Shown: in pieces, positions 25,217 to 34,378 of the stretch
How the letters are laid out: the number at the start of each line of letters is the position of its first letter
Numbering within the stretch: position 1 is the first letter of the stretch
Assembly (NCBI RefSeq): GCF_018598225.1
Contig: NZ_JAHESF010000012.1
Location: 159,666 to 223,665 of the forward strand
Length of the DNA stretch: 64,000 nt
From: Chryseosolibacter histidinae
Lineage (GTDB): Bacteria; Bacteroidota; Bacteroidia; Cytophagales; Cyclobacteriaceae
Direction of reading: 5' to 3'
Notes under the pieces: generated by a model
The model's database searches: none
Seen by the model: the letters and a program-made list of their open reading frames with translations, nothing else
What the model was told of the DNA's origin: nothing
Made by a program: the position numbers and the translations under genes

Positions 25217-27109
25217 ATGAGAAGAAGATTATATATTATTTCAGCAGCGCTTTGGTTGCTATTGGCGCCAACAGCATGCGAAGAGTACCTGGATGTGAAC
25301 AAGAATGTTGACGCACCCGCCTATGTGGATGGCTACCTCTATCTGGCCGGTATTCAGCAGGCTTACCAGGGCTTATATTATGATGTTCGTGCCACAGCGC
25401 CCCTTGCGCAAATGATGGGCACGTCAGCTACTTATTTCAACGTTTATGCTCAAAATTTCTATCCTACCGGCAGAGATGAAGGAGGGGAGCTGTGGAGGTT
25501 GACTTACTTCCTGCAAGGCATGAACCTGGAGAACCTCATCAAACAATCAGAGGCGGCAGGAGAGTGGACACTTGCCGGTATCGGTTATGCGATCAAGGCA
25601 TTTTCGTGGGATCAATTGACAAAAATGCATGGCGATCTGCCGATGACCGATGCCTATGTGCCGGGTCTTTTATCGCACGATTACGATTATCAATCTGAGA
25701 TCTATCCGCAGGTTCGGGCATGGGCTTACAAAGCCGTTGAATACCTTGAAAAAGAGGACCTGACCAATTACGGTACAAAGATCAGCGCCAACGATTACAT
25801 CTATGGCGGCGATAAAGCCAAGTGGATCAAGTTCGCTTATGGTGTGATTGTGCGCAACCTGGCTTCGTTGTCAAATAAAACAAATTTCAACACGGCTTAC
25901 GCCCAGGAGTTGATTGATGCTGCGGCCAAGTCTTTTGCGACCTCCGCTGACGATGCCACACTGCGGATTGCAGGGGGAGGAACCACTGCACCTTATTCTG
26001 AGTTCAATAATTTCTGGGGTACATTCCGTCCCAATCTTTCCTATTCGTATTTCCAGCACGAATATGCTGTGCAGGTGTTTACAGGCACAGTTCCAAAGTA
26101 TGATCAGGCTACCGGAAACAAAACTCCTGTTGCAGGTAATACCTACTACCCTTACGAACTGGCGGCCAAACAAATCATCTGCGATACGGCAATCATTACC
26201 CAGGCCGGACATTATGATCCCCGGGTAGCGGTTAAGCTGGCCACTGCTGACGATCCCACTTATTCCGGTATCGACAATGCGTTTGCCGTCAAAAAGCGCA
26301 AATATCTCGGAGGAAGTTTTACAGGTACATCAGGCCCCATCGGAACAGCACCTTCATTCTATGGCAGGAATGCCAGCTCAAGCTACGCCGGCACAACACA
26401 TGACGGCACAGGCCGGTGGTTATACCGCGATAATGCTCCTTATATTTTGATGACCTGCGCCGAATTAAAATTCTGCCTGGCGGAAGCCTATTGGAAAATC
26501 GGAGATAAGACAGCGGCGTTTGAAGCCTTCAAAGCAGGCGTCAAGGAAGACATCGCTTTTACCGCCAAGTATATTACGCCTGGCACAAAAGGATCCGCTA
26601 CGGGAGGAGACAAGATCACCACGGCTTTATTCACTACACTGGCCAATCAATATGCGGCCGGACCGTTTGTTGACGGACTGCCAACGGGAGACTTTTCATT
26701 GTCGCACATCATGATGCAAAAGTGGGTTGCGCTTTATCCCTGGGGTGCACAGGAAGCCTGGGTGGATATGCGCAAGTATCATTACGACATCAGCTATTCG
26801 GGTGAATATCCTTCTCAGGCAAGTGGCGCGTGGACCATTAATATCCTCAATCAGAAATGGGATACAGATCCTACAAAGGTTTACAAAGGATTATACCTGG
26901 CGCCTGCCCAGGTGCAGAACCGTAAGAGCACCTACAATCTTCTCAATCAAGGTTCGCCTTGCTTCCGCATCCGTCCGAGGTACAACTCAGAGTACATGTG
27001 GAACAAACCTTCCCTGGAAATTCTGACGCCTATTTCCGGCCTGGCGGATAATTATCAGTGTTCTATACCCTGGTTTGCTTATCCTGGCGATCTTCCTACT
27101 ACTAACTAA
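25217..27109 (+). CDS. SusD/RagB-type surface lipoprotein
   Basis: This 630-residue protein has a lipoprotein signal with lipobox LAPTAC and the opening CEEYLDVNKNVDAP typical of the SusD-like_2 group. It continues with TPR-like helices and GWALYPWGAQEAW-like C-terminal segments. It sits 34 bases after the SusC gene and forms the lid of the transporter. The group often partners SusC proteins whose ligands are peptides or other non-classical glycans. Ligand unknown. Confidence 0.92.
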   Translation: MRRRLYIISAALWLLLAPTACEEYLDVNKNVDAPAYVDGYLYLAGIQQAYQGLYYDVRATAPLAQMMGTSATYFNVYAQNFYPTGRDEGGELWRLTYFLQGMNLENLIKQSEAAGEWTLAGIGYAIKAFSWDQLTKMHGDLPMTDAYVPGLLSHDYDYQSEIYPQVRAWAYKAVEYLEKEDLTNYGTKISANDYIYGGDKAKWIKFAYGVIVRNLASLSNKTNFNTAYAQELIDAAAKSFATSADDATLRIAGGGTTAPYSEFNNFWGTFRPNLSYSYFQHEYAVQVFTGTVPKYDQATGNKTPVAGNTYYPYELAAKQIICDTAIITQAGHYDPRVAVKLATADDPTYSGIDNAFAVKKRKYLGGSFTGTSGPIGTAPSFYGRNASSSYAGTTHDGTGRWLYRDNAPYILMTCAELKFCLAEAYWKIGDKTAAFEAFKAGVKEDIAFTAKYITPGTKGSATGGDKITTALFTTLANQYAAGPFVDGLPTGDFSLSHIMMQKWVALYPWGAQEAWVDMRKYHYDISYSGEYPSQASGAWTINILNQKWDTDPTKVYKGLYLAPAQVQNRKSTYNLLNQGSPCFRIRPRYNSEYMWNKPSLEILTPISGLADNYQCSIPWFAYPGDLPTTN

Positions 27110-27135
27110 TTATGGTCAAGCGCATTTTTAAATAA

Positions 27136-28014
27136 ATGAATATGAAAATTCTAAAAAATATTGTTTGGATACTGCTGGCGGTATGCGCGTTTTCGTGCGA
27201 AGAGCATGTCATTGAATATGATGCTGCTCCTGTTTCGGGTGCTGCGGAATTCCAGCTGCATTACGTGGTGCCGGTTACGGCAGTTGCTGCCAATAACATT
27301 TACCGGGTTGAGATCAATGGAAAGGTTTACAGCAACACCAGCGCACCACTCACCACATACAATGCTATTCCCAGTGGTACAGCCAGTGCTTTTTACACTG
27401 CAGAGCCGGGTAATGTTAACATCAAGCTGTATCAGGGAACGGATGGAACAACCCTGGTGTACGATCAGAACGCTACGCTGGTAGCCGGAAAGCAGAATAT
27501 CTTCGTACACAATTTCAATCAGCCACCCGTGGTGGTCGATAACGGGTTTCCATATCAAGACGCCGTAACGCTCGATACCGATACCACTTCGTATGTGAAA
27601 TTTTATAATTTCCTGTATGAGACTACCAACGTACCTACTACGCTGAGGCTGCAATACCAGTACATCTTTACACGCAGCTACTTTAATGAAAAAGGCGAGC
27701 GGATCATCGTTAACAAGGATACGCTGGATGTCGGACCTCCGGTGGCTTTTGGAGAGTCTACAGGGTGGCAGCCGGTGAAGGTGTTTAAAGAGGTTTATAA
27801 TGCCAGTGGTACCGCACGTTTGGATTACCTGATCCAGGTAGTGGATGCGAACGGAAATATTACAGGTCGCTTGCAGGCCAGGACCACCGGTGGCACCACA
27901 CAGCCCTATGCCGACTTCTGGACTACTACCGTGGGCAGAAATGTACATCACATTTATGCCGGACTGCGTACGGCAGCCCCAGGCTCGGCGGTACGACTGT
28001 TCACAGCAAACTAA
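27136..28014 (+). CDS. Surface lipoprotein of the SusCD operon (DUF4397-like)
   Basis: This 292-residue protein has a lipoprotein signal (IVWILLAVCAFSC) and beta-rich repeats such as AAEFQLHYVVPVTAVAANN and YRVEINGKVYSN. The pattern resembles DUF4397 or SusE-like ligand-binding lipoproteins. It lies 26 bases after susD and is followed by a terminator, so the operon is susC-susD-this gene. A role as an accessory surface-binding protein is inference from position. Confidence 0.8.
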   Translation: MNMKILKNIVWILLAVCAFSCEEHVIEYDAAPVSGAAEFQLHYVVPVTAVAANNIYRVEINGKVYSNTSAPLTTYNAIPSGTASAFYTAEPGNVNIKLYQGTDGTTLVYDQNATLVAGKQNIFVHNFNQPPVVVDNGFPYQDAVTLDTDTTSYVKFYNFLYETTNVPTTLRLQYQYIFTRSYFNEKGERIIVNKDTLDVGPPVAFGESTGWQPVKVFKEVYNASGTARLDYLIQVVDANGNITGRLQARTTGGTTQPYADFWTTTVGRNVHHIYAGLRTAAPGSAVRLFTAN

Positions 28015-28045
28015 GTTCAGCTTAATACACCTGAGCTGAAATGCG

Positions 28046-28079
28046 AAGGCCCTCGCCGTTAATGGTGAGGGCCTTTTGT
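28046..28079 (+). terminator. Intrinsic terminator ending the first SusCD operon
   Basis: AAGGCCCTC (28046-28054) pairs with GAGGGCCTT (28067-28075), followed by TTGTTTT. Confidence 0.85.
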
Positions 28080-28124
28080 TTTGATGCCACATTGGAAGAA
28101 TGCACGCAAAGGTGCTTTCGTGTG

Positions 28125-28451
28125 TTACTGTGTGAGATAAAATTCCCGCAAGGTCAAGTAGCGACTTTTATAATCTTCAGGGATCACGATATTATCCTTT
28201 ACAAAACTGATCACCTGTACATTTCGCCGTGGGATGCCATATCGTCGTTCCTCGATTCTCACGCCCAGGATCCTCACATTTGAGGGCATGGCAGTTTTGT
28301 AGAGCTCCCGAAAATCCAGTACCAGGTTGTCGAAGTCATACATGTTCAGCTGAATGACTTCCGACACCTGGACCTTGCGGTGTATTATAAATTGCCTTAT
28401 TACGTCGTAGGATATCCTGCCTACCGGATAAGTTGATCTTACTTCCCTCAT
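28125..28451 (-). CDS. Small hypothetical protein
   Basis: This 108-residue frame starts MREVRSTYPVGRISYDVIRQ and alternates charged and hydrophobic residues (VQVSEVIQLNMYDFDNLVLDF), giving a plausible compact alpha/beta protein with no signal or membrane span. A further start exists at 28478. No family was recognised. It is oriented like the dimethylformamidase-like gene 70 bases upstream and could share its transcript. Confidence 0.5.
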   Translation of the reverse strand: MREVRSTYPVGRISYDVIRQFIIHRKVQVSEVIQLNMYDFDNLVLDFRELYKTAMPSNVRILGVRIEERRYGIPRRNVQVISFVKDNIVIPEDYKSRYLTLREFYLTQ

Positions 28452-28522
28452 CGGCGTTATATTCGCGAACCCGGGCACTAAAATAACCTTCCCGGGTTTG
28501 TAAATCGCACACGGTGTTAATT

Positions 28523-29821
28523 TTAATTCACTATTCTGCCAGGTTCGTCGTCCGTTGAGAATACGCGTTCGTTGTTCATCAGTTTTGTGATCATATTCAG
28601 CGTGATCTTTTGAATATCAGAATTGCTACCGATGCCCCGTGACGAACACCAATCGGTTGATGCAGTATTGATCACAATGCCGGATGAACGGCCTGGTTTA
28701 AAGACGATCCAGGTTGCAACCCCTTCCTTTCCTGCCCGCTGAACCAGGTCATAACCAACGATTTCGACTTTATAAAAAGACAACGCCTGATAATCAACTA
28801 CCGGGATCCCATCCGTGAACGATGTTAAAGGTGCACCATCCAATTCATCACTGCGACAGCTCAGCACGTCGTTCCGTTTTAATTTCGTTCCTTCGAGCAA
28901 CGGCGAATCGGCGATTATTTTATAACCGTCCCAACCATTGTCTTGCTTCAGTCCATATCCCGCATTCCTGAAATCAGTGCCGGTTGATGCCTGGATCGGA
29001 TATCCGAGCGAAGGCTCACACCAGTTGATGGTCTTTAATTTTTCAGACTTTACAGGGTCTGCTTTTTGATCGCGATAGCAAATAAGCTGGTCTTTAGACT
29101 TATTATACCTGACCTGCCACCACATGGTGTTGCCCGAAAGGATCAATGCGTTTTTTCCTTCGTTCACAAAACGATCAAAATTCAGCCTTGCCTGCAGCGT
29201 CCAGTACTCGCTATGGCCCGTAATGATGATGAGCCTTGATTTCCTGATGTTGTTGTAGTCTTCCATGTCAAGGTCAACCACGTACCCTACGTCCTTGATA
29301 TTTTCCTTCACCACCCATCGCAGAAAGGCTTCCGAATGTTTGGGCAATGAAAGCGGCCTGAGGAAAGAAACTTTTTGCGCAGCAGTGTTCTCAGTTGAAT
29401 TGAATGCATACAGGCTTTTGCCGCCGGAAGAACAATATGCGTTAACAGTATTAGAAGCGTAGACGATGGTGATTTTCGGATTACGCGTTTTCACGATAAA
29501 GGGAATTTTGTTTTCCCACAAGTATACACCGCTGGGCACATCGGGTACCGCGATCTTGCAGGTGCGCTTGTACCCGAACCCGGTCTCGTAAGTTTTTTGA
29601 TGGGTAACGGATTGCGGAAAAACCCGGGCAGTCCGGCTGAAGACAATTCTTTCAGACAGATCGTAAAGCTGTACATCGTGTTTCCCTGAAAGGTTGGCGT
29701 TAAGATAAAGCTCGATCGAATCGCCGGGGAACGCGGACATTTTATTGGTGTAACCATCGATGATCTCCGTTTGAAATGGCTGAAAGGAGAAAATACTCAG
29801 CAACAGGGTAAGTAAAAGCAT
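28523..29821 (-). CDS. Exported N,N-dimethylformamidase-like (beta-subunit C-terminal domain) protein
   Basis: This 432-residue protein has a short signal peptide (LLLTLLLSIFSFQ) and the segments typical of the DMFA2 C-terminal-like fold: PSGVYLWENKIPFIV, IVYASNTVNAYCSSGGKSLYAFNS, SRLIIITGHSEYWTLQARLNFDRFV and NALILSGNTMWWQVRY. The family is a glutamine-amidotransferase-like flavodoxin fold with metal-linked amide hydrolysis in dimethylformamidase. The true substrate is not known here, and the exported location points to an extracytoplasmic role. Confidence 0.78.
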   Translation of the reverse strand: MLLLTLLLSIFSFQPFQTEIIDGYTNKMSAFPGDSIELYLNANLSGKHDVQLYDLSERIVFSRTARVFPQSVTHQKTYETGFGYKRTCKIAVPDVPSGVYLWENKIPFIVKTRNPKITIVYASNTVNAYCSSGGKSLYAFNSTENTAAQKVSFLRPLSLPKHSEAFLRWVVKENIKDVGYVVDLDMEDYNNIRKSRLIIITGHSEYWTLQARLNFDRFVNEGKNALILSGNTMWWQVRYNKSKDQLICYRDQKADPVKSEKLKTINWCEPSLGYPIQASTGTDFRNAGYGLKQDNGWDGYKIIADSPLLEGTKLKRNDVLSCRSDELDGAPLTSFTDGIPVVDYQALSFYKVEIVGYDLVQRAGKEGVATWIVFKPGRSSGIVINTASTDWCSSRGIGSNSDIQKITLNMITKLMNNERVFSTDDEPGRIVN

Positions 29822-29903
29822 GTTGGGATTTCAGATAATGATATCCCAAAGAAACAGGCCGCGATAAGGGCGATATTAAAGAGAAATTAATTTGGAATTA
29901 AAA

Positions 29904-29937
29904 GGCCCCGGAAAAACGTTTGAGTCTCTCCGGGGCC
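29904..29937 (-). terminator. Intrinsic terminator after the PQQ dehydrogenase gene
   Basis: GGCCCCGGA (29904-29912) pairs with TCCGGGGCC (29929-29937). On the minus strand it is followed by TTTTAATT. A second perfect 10-bp stem, CTTGTTGGTG/CACCAACAAG (29950-29974), lies between it and the stop codon. Confidence 0.8.
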
Positions 29938-29981
29938 AGTTCTTGCGCCCTTGTTGGTGTTCCTCACCAACAAGCAACGGA

Positions 29982-31178
29982 TCATTTCTTTCCAACCCTA
30001 TACAACCTTCCCTGGTCAGTCACGGCATACAGGGCACCATCCGTTCCCTGGGTGATGTCGCGGAAACGTTGGTTCTCACCTGACAACAGCCTTTCTTCTC
30101 CCACCACTTTGTTGTTCTCGATCACGATGCGGCAAATGTGCATCCCGCTGAGCGCAGAAATGAACAGGTTGTTTTTCCATTCTGCCATGTCGCGGCCGTC
30201 GTGGAAGGTGATGCCGCTGGGGGAGATCACCGGATCCCAGTAGTACACCGGTTGTTCCATGCCAGCTTTTTGTTGAATGGCATCGCCGATCTTGTCGCCG
30301 CGGTATTCGATGCCGTAGGTGATGGTAGGCCATCCGTAATTTTTACCGGGCAACACCCGGTTGATCTCATCGCCACCCCGCGGGCCGAACTCCGTTTCCC
30401 ACAGGTCGCCGGTGCCGGGGTGCAGTGCAATACCCTGTACGTTGCGATGGCCGTACGAATACAGTTCAGGTCTGGCTTTGGCATCGCCTGCAAATGGATT
30501 GCCTTTTGCCGGCTTGCCTTCTGTGGTGATGTGGATGATCTTGCCAAGGCCTGAGTTCAGGTCCTGTGCCTGGGGACGTGTTTCCATGTCTGACCGCTCA
30601 CCCGTAGAAAGAAACAGCGTGCCGTCTTTGGCAAAAAGAACACGGCCTCCGAAGTGAAGGTTGCCTTTGTAGGCAGGCGTGGCGCGGTATATCACGGTAA
30701 CGCCTTCCAGGCTCTTTTCATCGGCTGATAATTTTCCCTTGGCAACAGAGGTGAGGTTGCCGTTGTCGAGCGGCTCGGAAAACGCCCAGTATACCATGCG
30801 GTTTTTGCTGAAGTTCGGGTCGAGGCAAATGCCCAGTAACCCGCCCTGGCCTTCGCTGGCCACCGCAGGTACACCGTTGATGGCTTCACCCACCTCACCC
30901 GTAGCGGATACGATCTTCATCGTGCCGCCTTTTTCCGTTACAAGGAACTTGCCGTTGGGCATCGCGGCAATACCCCACGGCCGTTTCAGCGCAGCGGTGA
31001 GCATCTTGCCTTCATAGGGCATTTTTGTGACAACCGCCGAAATCCGCGTTTGCCCTTCAAAGGCAGGCTTATAGTCGGAGTTCGCTTTTTTTGTCTCTAC
31101 AGAAGATTGTGCTTTCAATCCATTGGGCGTCAGCATCAGCGCGATGGCACCCAGTAAAACAAGAACTACTTTTTTCAT
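29982..31178 (-). CDS. PQQ-dependent sugar dehydrogenase (soluble aldose type)
   Basis: This 398-residue protein has a signal peptide (VVLVLLGAIALMLTPNGLKAQ) and the six-bladed propeller of the glucose/sorbosone dehydrogenase family. Visible motifs are LKRPWGIAAMPNGKFLVTEKGG, GGLLGICLDPNF, LHFGGRVLFAKDGTLFLSTGER, SYGHRNVQGIALHP and WETEFGPRGGDEINRV. The enzyme oxidises aldoses in the periplasm using pyrroloquinoline quinone. No PQQ synthesis genes are in the window. A pair of 21-bp direct repeats lies 75-115 bases upstream. Confidence 0.92.
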   Translation of the reverse strand: MKKVVLVLLGAIALMLTPNGLKAQSSVETKKANSDYKPAFEGQTRISAVVTKMPYEGKMLTAALKRPWGIAAMPNGKFLVTEKGGTMKIVSATGEVGEAINGVPAVASEGQGGLLGICLDPNFSKNRMVYWAFSEPLDNGNLTSVAKGKLSADEKSLEGVTVIYRATPAYKGNLHFGGRVLFAKDGTLFLSTGERSDMETRPQAQDLNSGLGKIIHITTEGKPAKGNPFAGDAKARPELYSYGHRNVQGIALHPGTGDLWETEFGPRGGDEINRVLPGKNYGWPTITYGIEYRGDKIGDAIQQKAGMEQPVYYWDPVISPSGITFHDGRDMAEWKNNLFISALSGMHICRIVIENNKVVGEERLLSGENQRFRDITQGTDGALYAVTDQGRLYRVGKK

Positions 31179-31251
31179 CTCTTGGTAACCAGTTTAAATT
31201 CAAATTGGAAATTGATGAAAGTTACGCTATTCAGCAACAATAAGTACCCAA

Positions 31252-31293
31252 TGCACGACCGGAAACCGCTTGTGCACGACCAGAAACTGCTTT
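31252..31293. promoter_or_regulatory. 21-bp tandem direct repeat (operator candidate)
   Basis: The unit TGCACGACCGGAAACCGCTT at 31252 recurs as TGCACGACCAGAAACTGCTT at 31273, exactly 21 bases later, with 18 matches. Two-turn spacing in direct orientation is typical of AraC-family sites. It lies upstream of the PQQ dehydrogenase gene on the minus strand. Confidence 0.55.
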
Positions 31294-31354
31294 TGTTACC
31301 TGCTGCTGATTAACGCCTGGTTCCAATAGGCGCTTCCACGATAGAATTTTCGGG

Positions 31355-31774
31355 CTACTGCGCCTTATAGTTGATCATCCACTGTACGCCAAACCGGTCT
31401 TTGCACATGCCATACAGGTCGGCCCAGAATTCTTTGGCCAGCGGCATGATCACCACACCACCCTGTGCCAGCGCATCAAAGATACGGCGCGTCTCAGGCT
31501 CATCGTCTATCTGGATGGCGATGTGAAAGTTGTCTCCCAACGTGAGCTTCTGATTCATTGAATCCATGGCATCTGTCCCCATCAGGGTGCTGGATCCTAT
31601 TGGCAGGGAGACATGCAGAATTTTGTTTCGGTCGTTTACAGGCATCTTGTCGGCGCCCGGCATCTCTCCAAAGCGCATAAAAGTAGCGAATTCTCCACCG
31701 AACACTTTTTTATAAAAAAGGAATGCTTGTTCGGTGTTACCGGGGAAGTTTAAATACGGGTCGAGCTTGATCAT
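31355..31774 (-). CDS. VOC-family (PhnB-like) protein
   Basis: This 139-residue protein starts MIKLDPYLNFPGNTEQAFLF and shows the PhnB/3-demethylubiquinone-methyltransferase-like pattern: YKKVFGGEF, FGEMPGADK, ILHVSLPIG and the end EFWADLYGMCKDRFGVQWM. These glyoxalase-fold proteins often bind metal, but function is unassigned for this type. A frame open to 31861 is rejected because its first 29 residues are not family-like. It is divergent from a GlxA-type regulator gene, with a shared promoter region. Confidence 0.88.
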   Translation of the reverse strand: MIKLDPYLNFPGNTEQAFLFYKKVFGGEFATFMRFGEMPGADKMPVNDRNKILHVSLPIGSSTLMGTDAMDSMNQKLTLGDNFHIAIQIDDEPETRRIFDALAQGGVVIMPLAKEFWADLYGMCKDRFGVQWMINYKAQ

Positions 31775-31832
31775 TGGTTTAAATTGTTTGCTCAAAGATG
31801 GTGTCTCAAACAGGACCGGTACCAGTGGTTTA

Positions 31833-31879
31833 GCGACAAAATATGGGGTTGATTGCGACACGGTCGATGTTTAGGTTTG
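31833..31879 (+). promoter_or_regulatory. Divergent promoter region with GCGACA direct repeats
   Basis: GCGACA occurs at 31833 and again at 31855, 22 bases apart, and TTG (31849) plus TAGGTTTG (31872-31879) resemble -33 and -7 elements. The -7 match ends only 5 bases before the ATG at 31885, implying a very short or absent leader. Confidence 0.4.
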
Positions 31880-31884
31880 TGCCT

Positions 31885-32859
31885 ATGAAAAAGCTGATCT
31901 CGGTTATCGTGCCGGAGCATGGTGTTACGGCAAGCATTACAGACACGCTGCGGTTTTTTGGAAAAGCCAACGAGCTGATCAGGTCCACCGGGGGCGACGA
32001 TCCCTTTGCTGTTCAGTTGGTCGGTTTCACCCGGGAGATCCTGTTGGAAGAGGGCCGCGTTTGCATGCGTGTTGACAAAACATTGGACGAGACGTTCTTG
32101 AGCGACCTGGTCATTGTTCCGGCCGTAAGCGGCGATGTGTTACGCGCCACGCAATTTAATCGTCATTACTTTCCCTGGCTTGTCGATCAATACAAGAGTG
32201 GTGCTGAGATCGCTACTTATTGTGTGGGGGCTTTTGTGCTGGCGGCTACCGGCCTGTTGAATGGCAAGCAATGTTCCACGCACTGGAAGTATGCGCATGA
32301 ATTCCGTTCGTTTTACCCTGAATCCACGTTGGTAGACGATAAGATCATCACCGAACAAAATGGCATCTACTCCAGCGGCGGCGGGATCTCATACTGGAAC
32401 CTGCTGCTGTACCTGCTGGAGAAATATAGCTCGCGCCGTGAAGTGCTCGAGGTCACGAAGTTTTTTCTGCTCGACATCGAAAAGACCAGCCAGGCCGAGT
32501 TTATGATGTTCAAAGGACAGAAGGAGCACGGCGATGAAACTGTGCGAAAGGTGCAGGTTTTTATCGAAGCCAATTACAGGGATAAGATCAATATCGAAAA
32601 AATGGCAGAAGATTTTTCGATCATCAGGCGTACCCTCGAGCGCAGGTTTAAAAAGGCCACGAAAAATTCCATTGCCGAGTATATTCAACGGGTGCGCATC
32701 GAAGCCGCCAAGAAGGAGATCGAAATGGGACGCCGCACCGTCAACGAAATTATGTATGAGGTAGGATATTCGGATATGAAGACCTTCCGGGATCTGTTTT
32801 TAAAGATCACCGGACTTTCCGTTACTGACTACCGCGATAAATACAGTTTCAGATATTAA
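31885..32859 (+). CDS. GlxA-type AraC regulator (DJ-1/PfpI domain plus HTH)
   Basis: This 324-residue protein starts MKKLISVIVPEHGVTASITD. Residues about 5-190 form a DJ-1/PfpI-like domain, with IATYCVGAFVLAATGLLNGKQCSTHW around the nucleophile-elbow cysteine and YSSGGGISYWNLLLYL after it. The C-terminal 100 residues are an AraC double HTH (INIEKMAEDFSIIRRTLERRFKK; FRDLFLKITGLSVTDYR). Such regulators respond to small metabolites. The likely targets are its own gene and the divergent VOC gene. Confidence 0.92.
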   Translation: MKKLISVIVPEHGVTASITDTLRFFGKANELIRSTGGDDPFAVQLVGFTREILLEEGRVCMRVDKTLDETFLSDLVIVPAVSGDVLRATQFNRHYFPWLVDQYKSGAEIATYCVGAFVLAATGLLNGKQCSTHWKYAHEFRSFYPESTLVDDKIITEQNGIYSSGGGISYWNLLLYLLEKYSSRREVLEVTKFFLLDIEKTSQAEFMMFKGQKEHGDETVRKVQVFIEANYRDKINIEKMAEDFSIIRRTLERRFKKATKNSIAEYIQRVRIEAAKKEIEMGRRTVNEIMYEVGYSDMKTFRDLFLKITGLSVTDYRDKYSFRY

Positions 32860-32876
32860 GCCACAAAGAACATTTC

Positions 32877-33788
32877 ATGAAACATCTGCTCTGGATCTTA
32901 CCGGTATGGCTATGGGTTGCTTTAAATTGTTCACAGCCTCACACTGTTTCCGTTCCATATCCGCCACCGCCGCCGAAGGATTCTATTGCGCGGTTCCTGC
33001 CGGGCGTCGTTTGTAGTGATGGAGACTCGATCGATTTTAATGCAACCTTTTCCCTGGATGGAAAAACATTTTACTTCACCCGCTCGCGCAATCGCAGCTG
33101 GGATATTTATCAAACCCGTTTCCGGGAAGATCGCTGGCGCAAACCTGAAAAGGTAGTGTTCGATACAGATCAATATTCAGAAGCCGATCCGGCCATCGGC
33201 CCCGATGGGTTTCTATATTTTATATCCAATATGCCTAAGGACGATGCCGATACGTTGAAAGATTTTGACATCTGGTTTGTTCGCCCGCAGGAAGGCGGAG
33301 GGTGGAGCCGGCCCGAAAACCTGTCGGTTGTCAATACCGACAGCACCGAATACTATGTCTCTTTTGCCGGTGATGGTAATCTTTACTTTGCGTCCTCCCG
33401 GGTGGGTGGCTTTGGAATGGAAGATATTTATGTAAGCCGGAAGGTGAATGGACAATACACGAAGCCTGAAAATCTGGGGCCTAAGATAAACTCGCCATAT
33501 TCTGACCATGATGCGTGCCTGCCTGCAAACGAGAAATTCATGATCTACACTTCCGTTGACCGGGAGGATGGGTTGGGCGAGGGAGATCTGTATATGTCAG
33601 TAAGAAACGACGACGGTAGCTGGCAGGAGGGAAGATCTATGGGCAGGAAATGGAATACGCCCACGTATGAGTATTGCGCTTACCTCTCGCCCGATGGCAA
33701 GTACTTTTTTTATTCTTCTCAGAGAGACGTTAAATGGACACCCATCGAAAGCCTGCCAGCGGAACTGCTTGATGCTTTGCGCGAATAA
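32877..33788 (+). CDS. Lipoprotein with TolB/PD40-type beta-propeller repeats
   Basis: This 303-residue protein has a signal with lipobox VALNC, then a short Pro run and WD40-like PD40 repeats: FSLDGKTFYFTRSRNRSWDIYQTRF, IGPDGFLYFISN, GDGNLYFASSRVGGFGMEDIYVSR and LSPDGKYFFYSSQR. These form a beta-propeller, usually a protein- or ligand-binding surface. It starts 17 bases after the AraC gene and probably shares its transcript. Function unknown. Confidence 0.85.
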   Translation: MKHLLWILPVWLWVALNCSQPHTVSVPYPPPPPKDSIARFLPGVVCSDGDSIDFNATFSLDGKTFYFTRSRNRSWDIYQTRFREDRWRKPEKVVFDTDQYSEADPAIGPDGFLYFISNMPKDDADTLKDFDIWFVRPQEGGGWSRPENLSVVNTDSTEYYVSFAGDGNLYFASSRVGGFGMEDIYVSRKVNGQYTKPENLGPKINSPYSDHDACLPANEKFMIYTSVDREDGLGEGDLYMSVRNDDGSWQEGRSMGRKWNTPTYEYCAYLSPDGKYFFYSSQRDVKWTPIESLPAELLDALRE

Positions 33789-33845
33789 GGAAGTGCCTCT
33801 TCCCCCAGCCTCATCCGGAAGTTTGCTTCTGTAGACCGCAGAAAA

Positions 33846-34373
33846 TTACAACAACGGATCAAGTGTGTCCCATACAAATCGCCGCTGCAATACCTCTGAT
33901 CCCCCAAACACAACGGTGGTTGTATCGGCGATGCGCGCACCTTTCGATAGATAAAAACCTTCTGCCGCGGTATTGCCAACAAGCACCCAGAGATAGACAC
34001 TCTTCCTGTTGCCCGCTGCCAGTTTTTTGGCTGCTTCCCGCATGAGCCTTTCGCCGATGCCCATTCCTTTCATATCGGGCCGCGCATGCAGGTTGTCAAT
34101 GAAAGCATCAATTCCGTTTTCAGGTTTATCCAATACCGCAATAAATCCAACCGCCTCACCTTTACTTTCGGCAATCAGCACAAATTCTTTTTCCTTTAAA
34201 GCGCTCATTTTTTTTATCCAGTACGCTTCGCGTTCTGTTTCAAGGCCATCGCCGAGAAACTGATCGGGCAAAATTCCTTTGTAAGCTGTTCTCCAGCTGG
34301 CAGCGTGTAATGAAGCAATGGCCGAAAAATCGCTGGTGTTCGCCAGCCTCACCGTGCAGTCAATCATGCTCAT
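33846..34373 (-). CDS. GNAT-family N-acetyltransferase
   Basis: This 175-residue protein has the acetyl-CoA motif in HARPDMKGMGIGERLMREAAKKLA and a following VYLWVLVGNTAAEGFYLSKGA, the typical B motif. The N-terminal ASLHAASWRTAYKGILPDQFL is common in the subgroup with broad amine substrates. It lies 5 bases after the YD-repeat protein gene and is likely translated from the same mRNA. Substrate unknown. Confidence 0.88.
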   Translation of the reverse strand: MSMIDCTVRLANTSDFSAIASLHAASWRTAYKGILPDQFLGDGLETEREAYWIKKMSALKEKEFVLIAESKGEAVGFIAVLDKPENGIDAFIDNLHARPDMKGMGIGERLMREAAKKLAAGNRKSVYLWVLVGNTAAEGFYLSKGARIADTTTVVFGGSEVLQRRFVWDTLDPLL

Positions 34374-34378
34374 GATAA

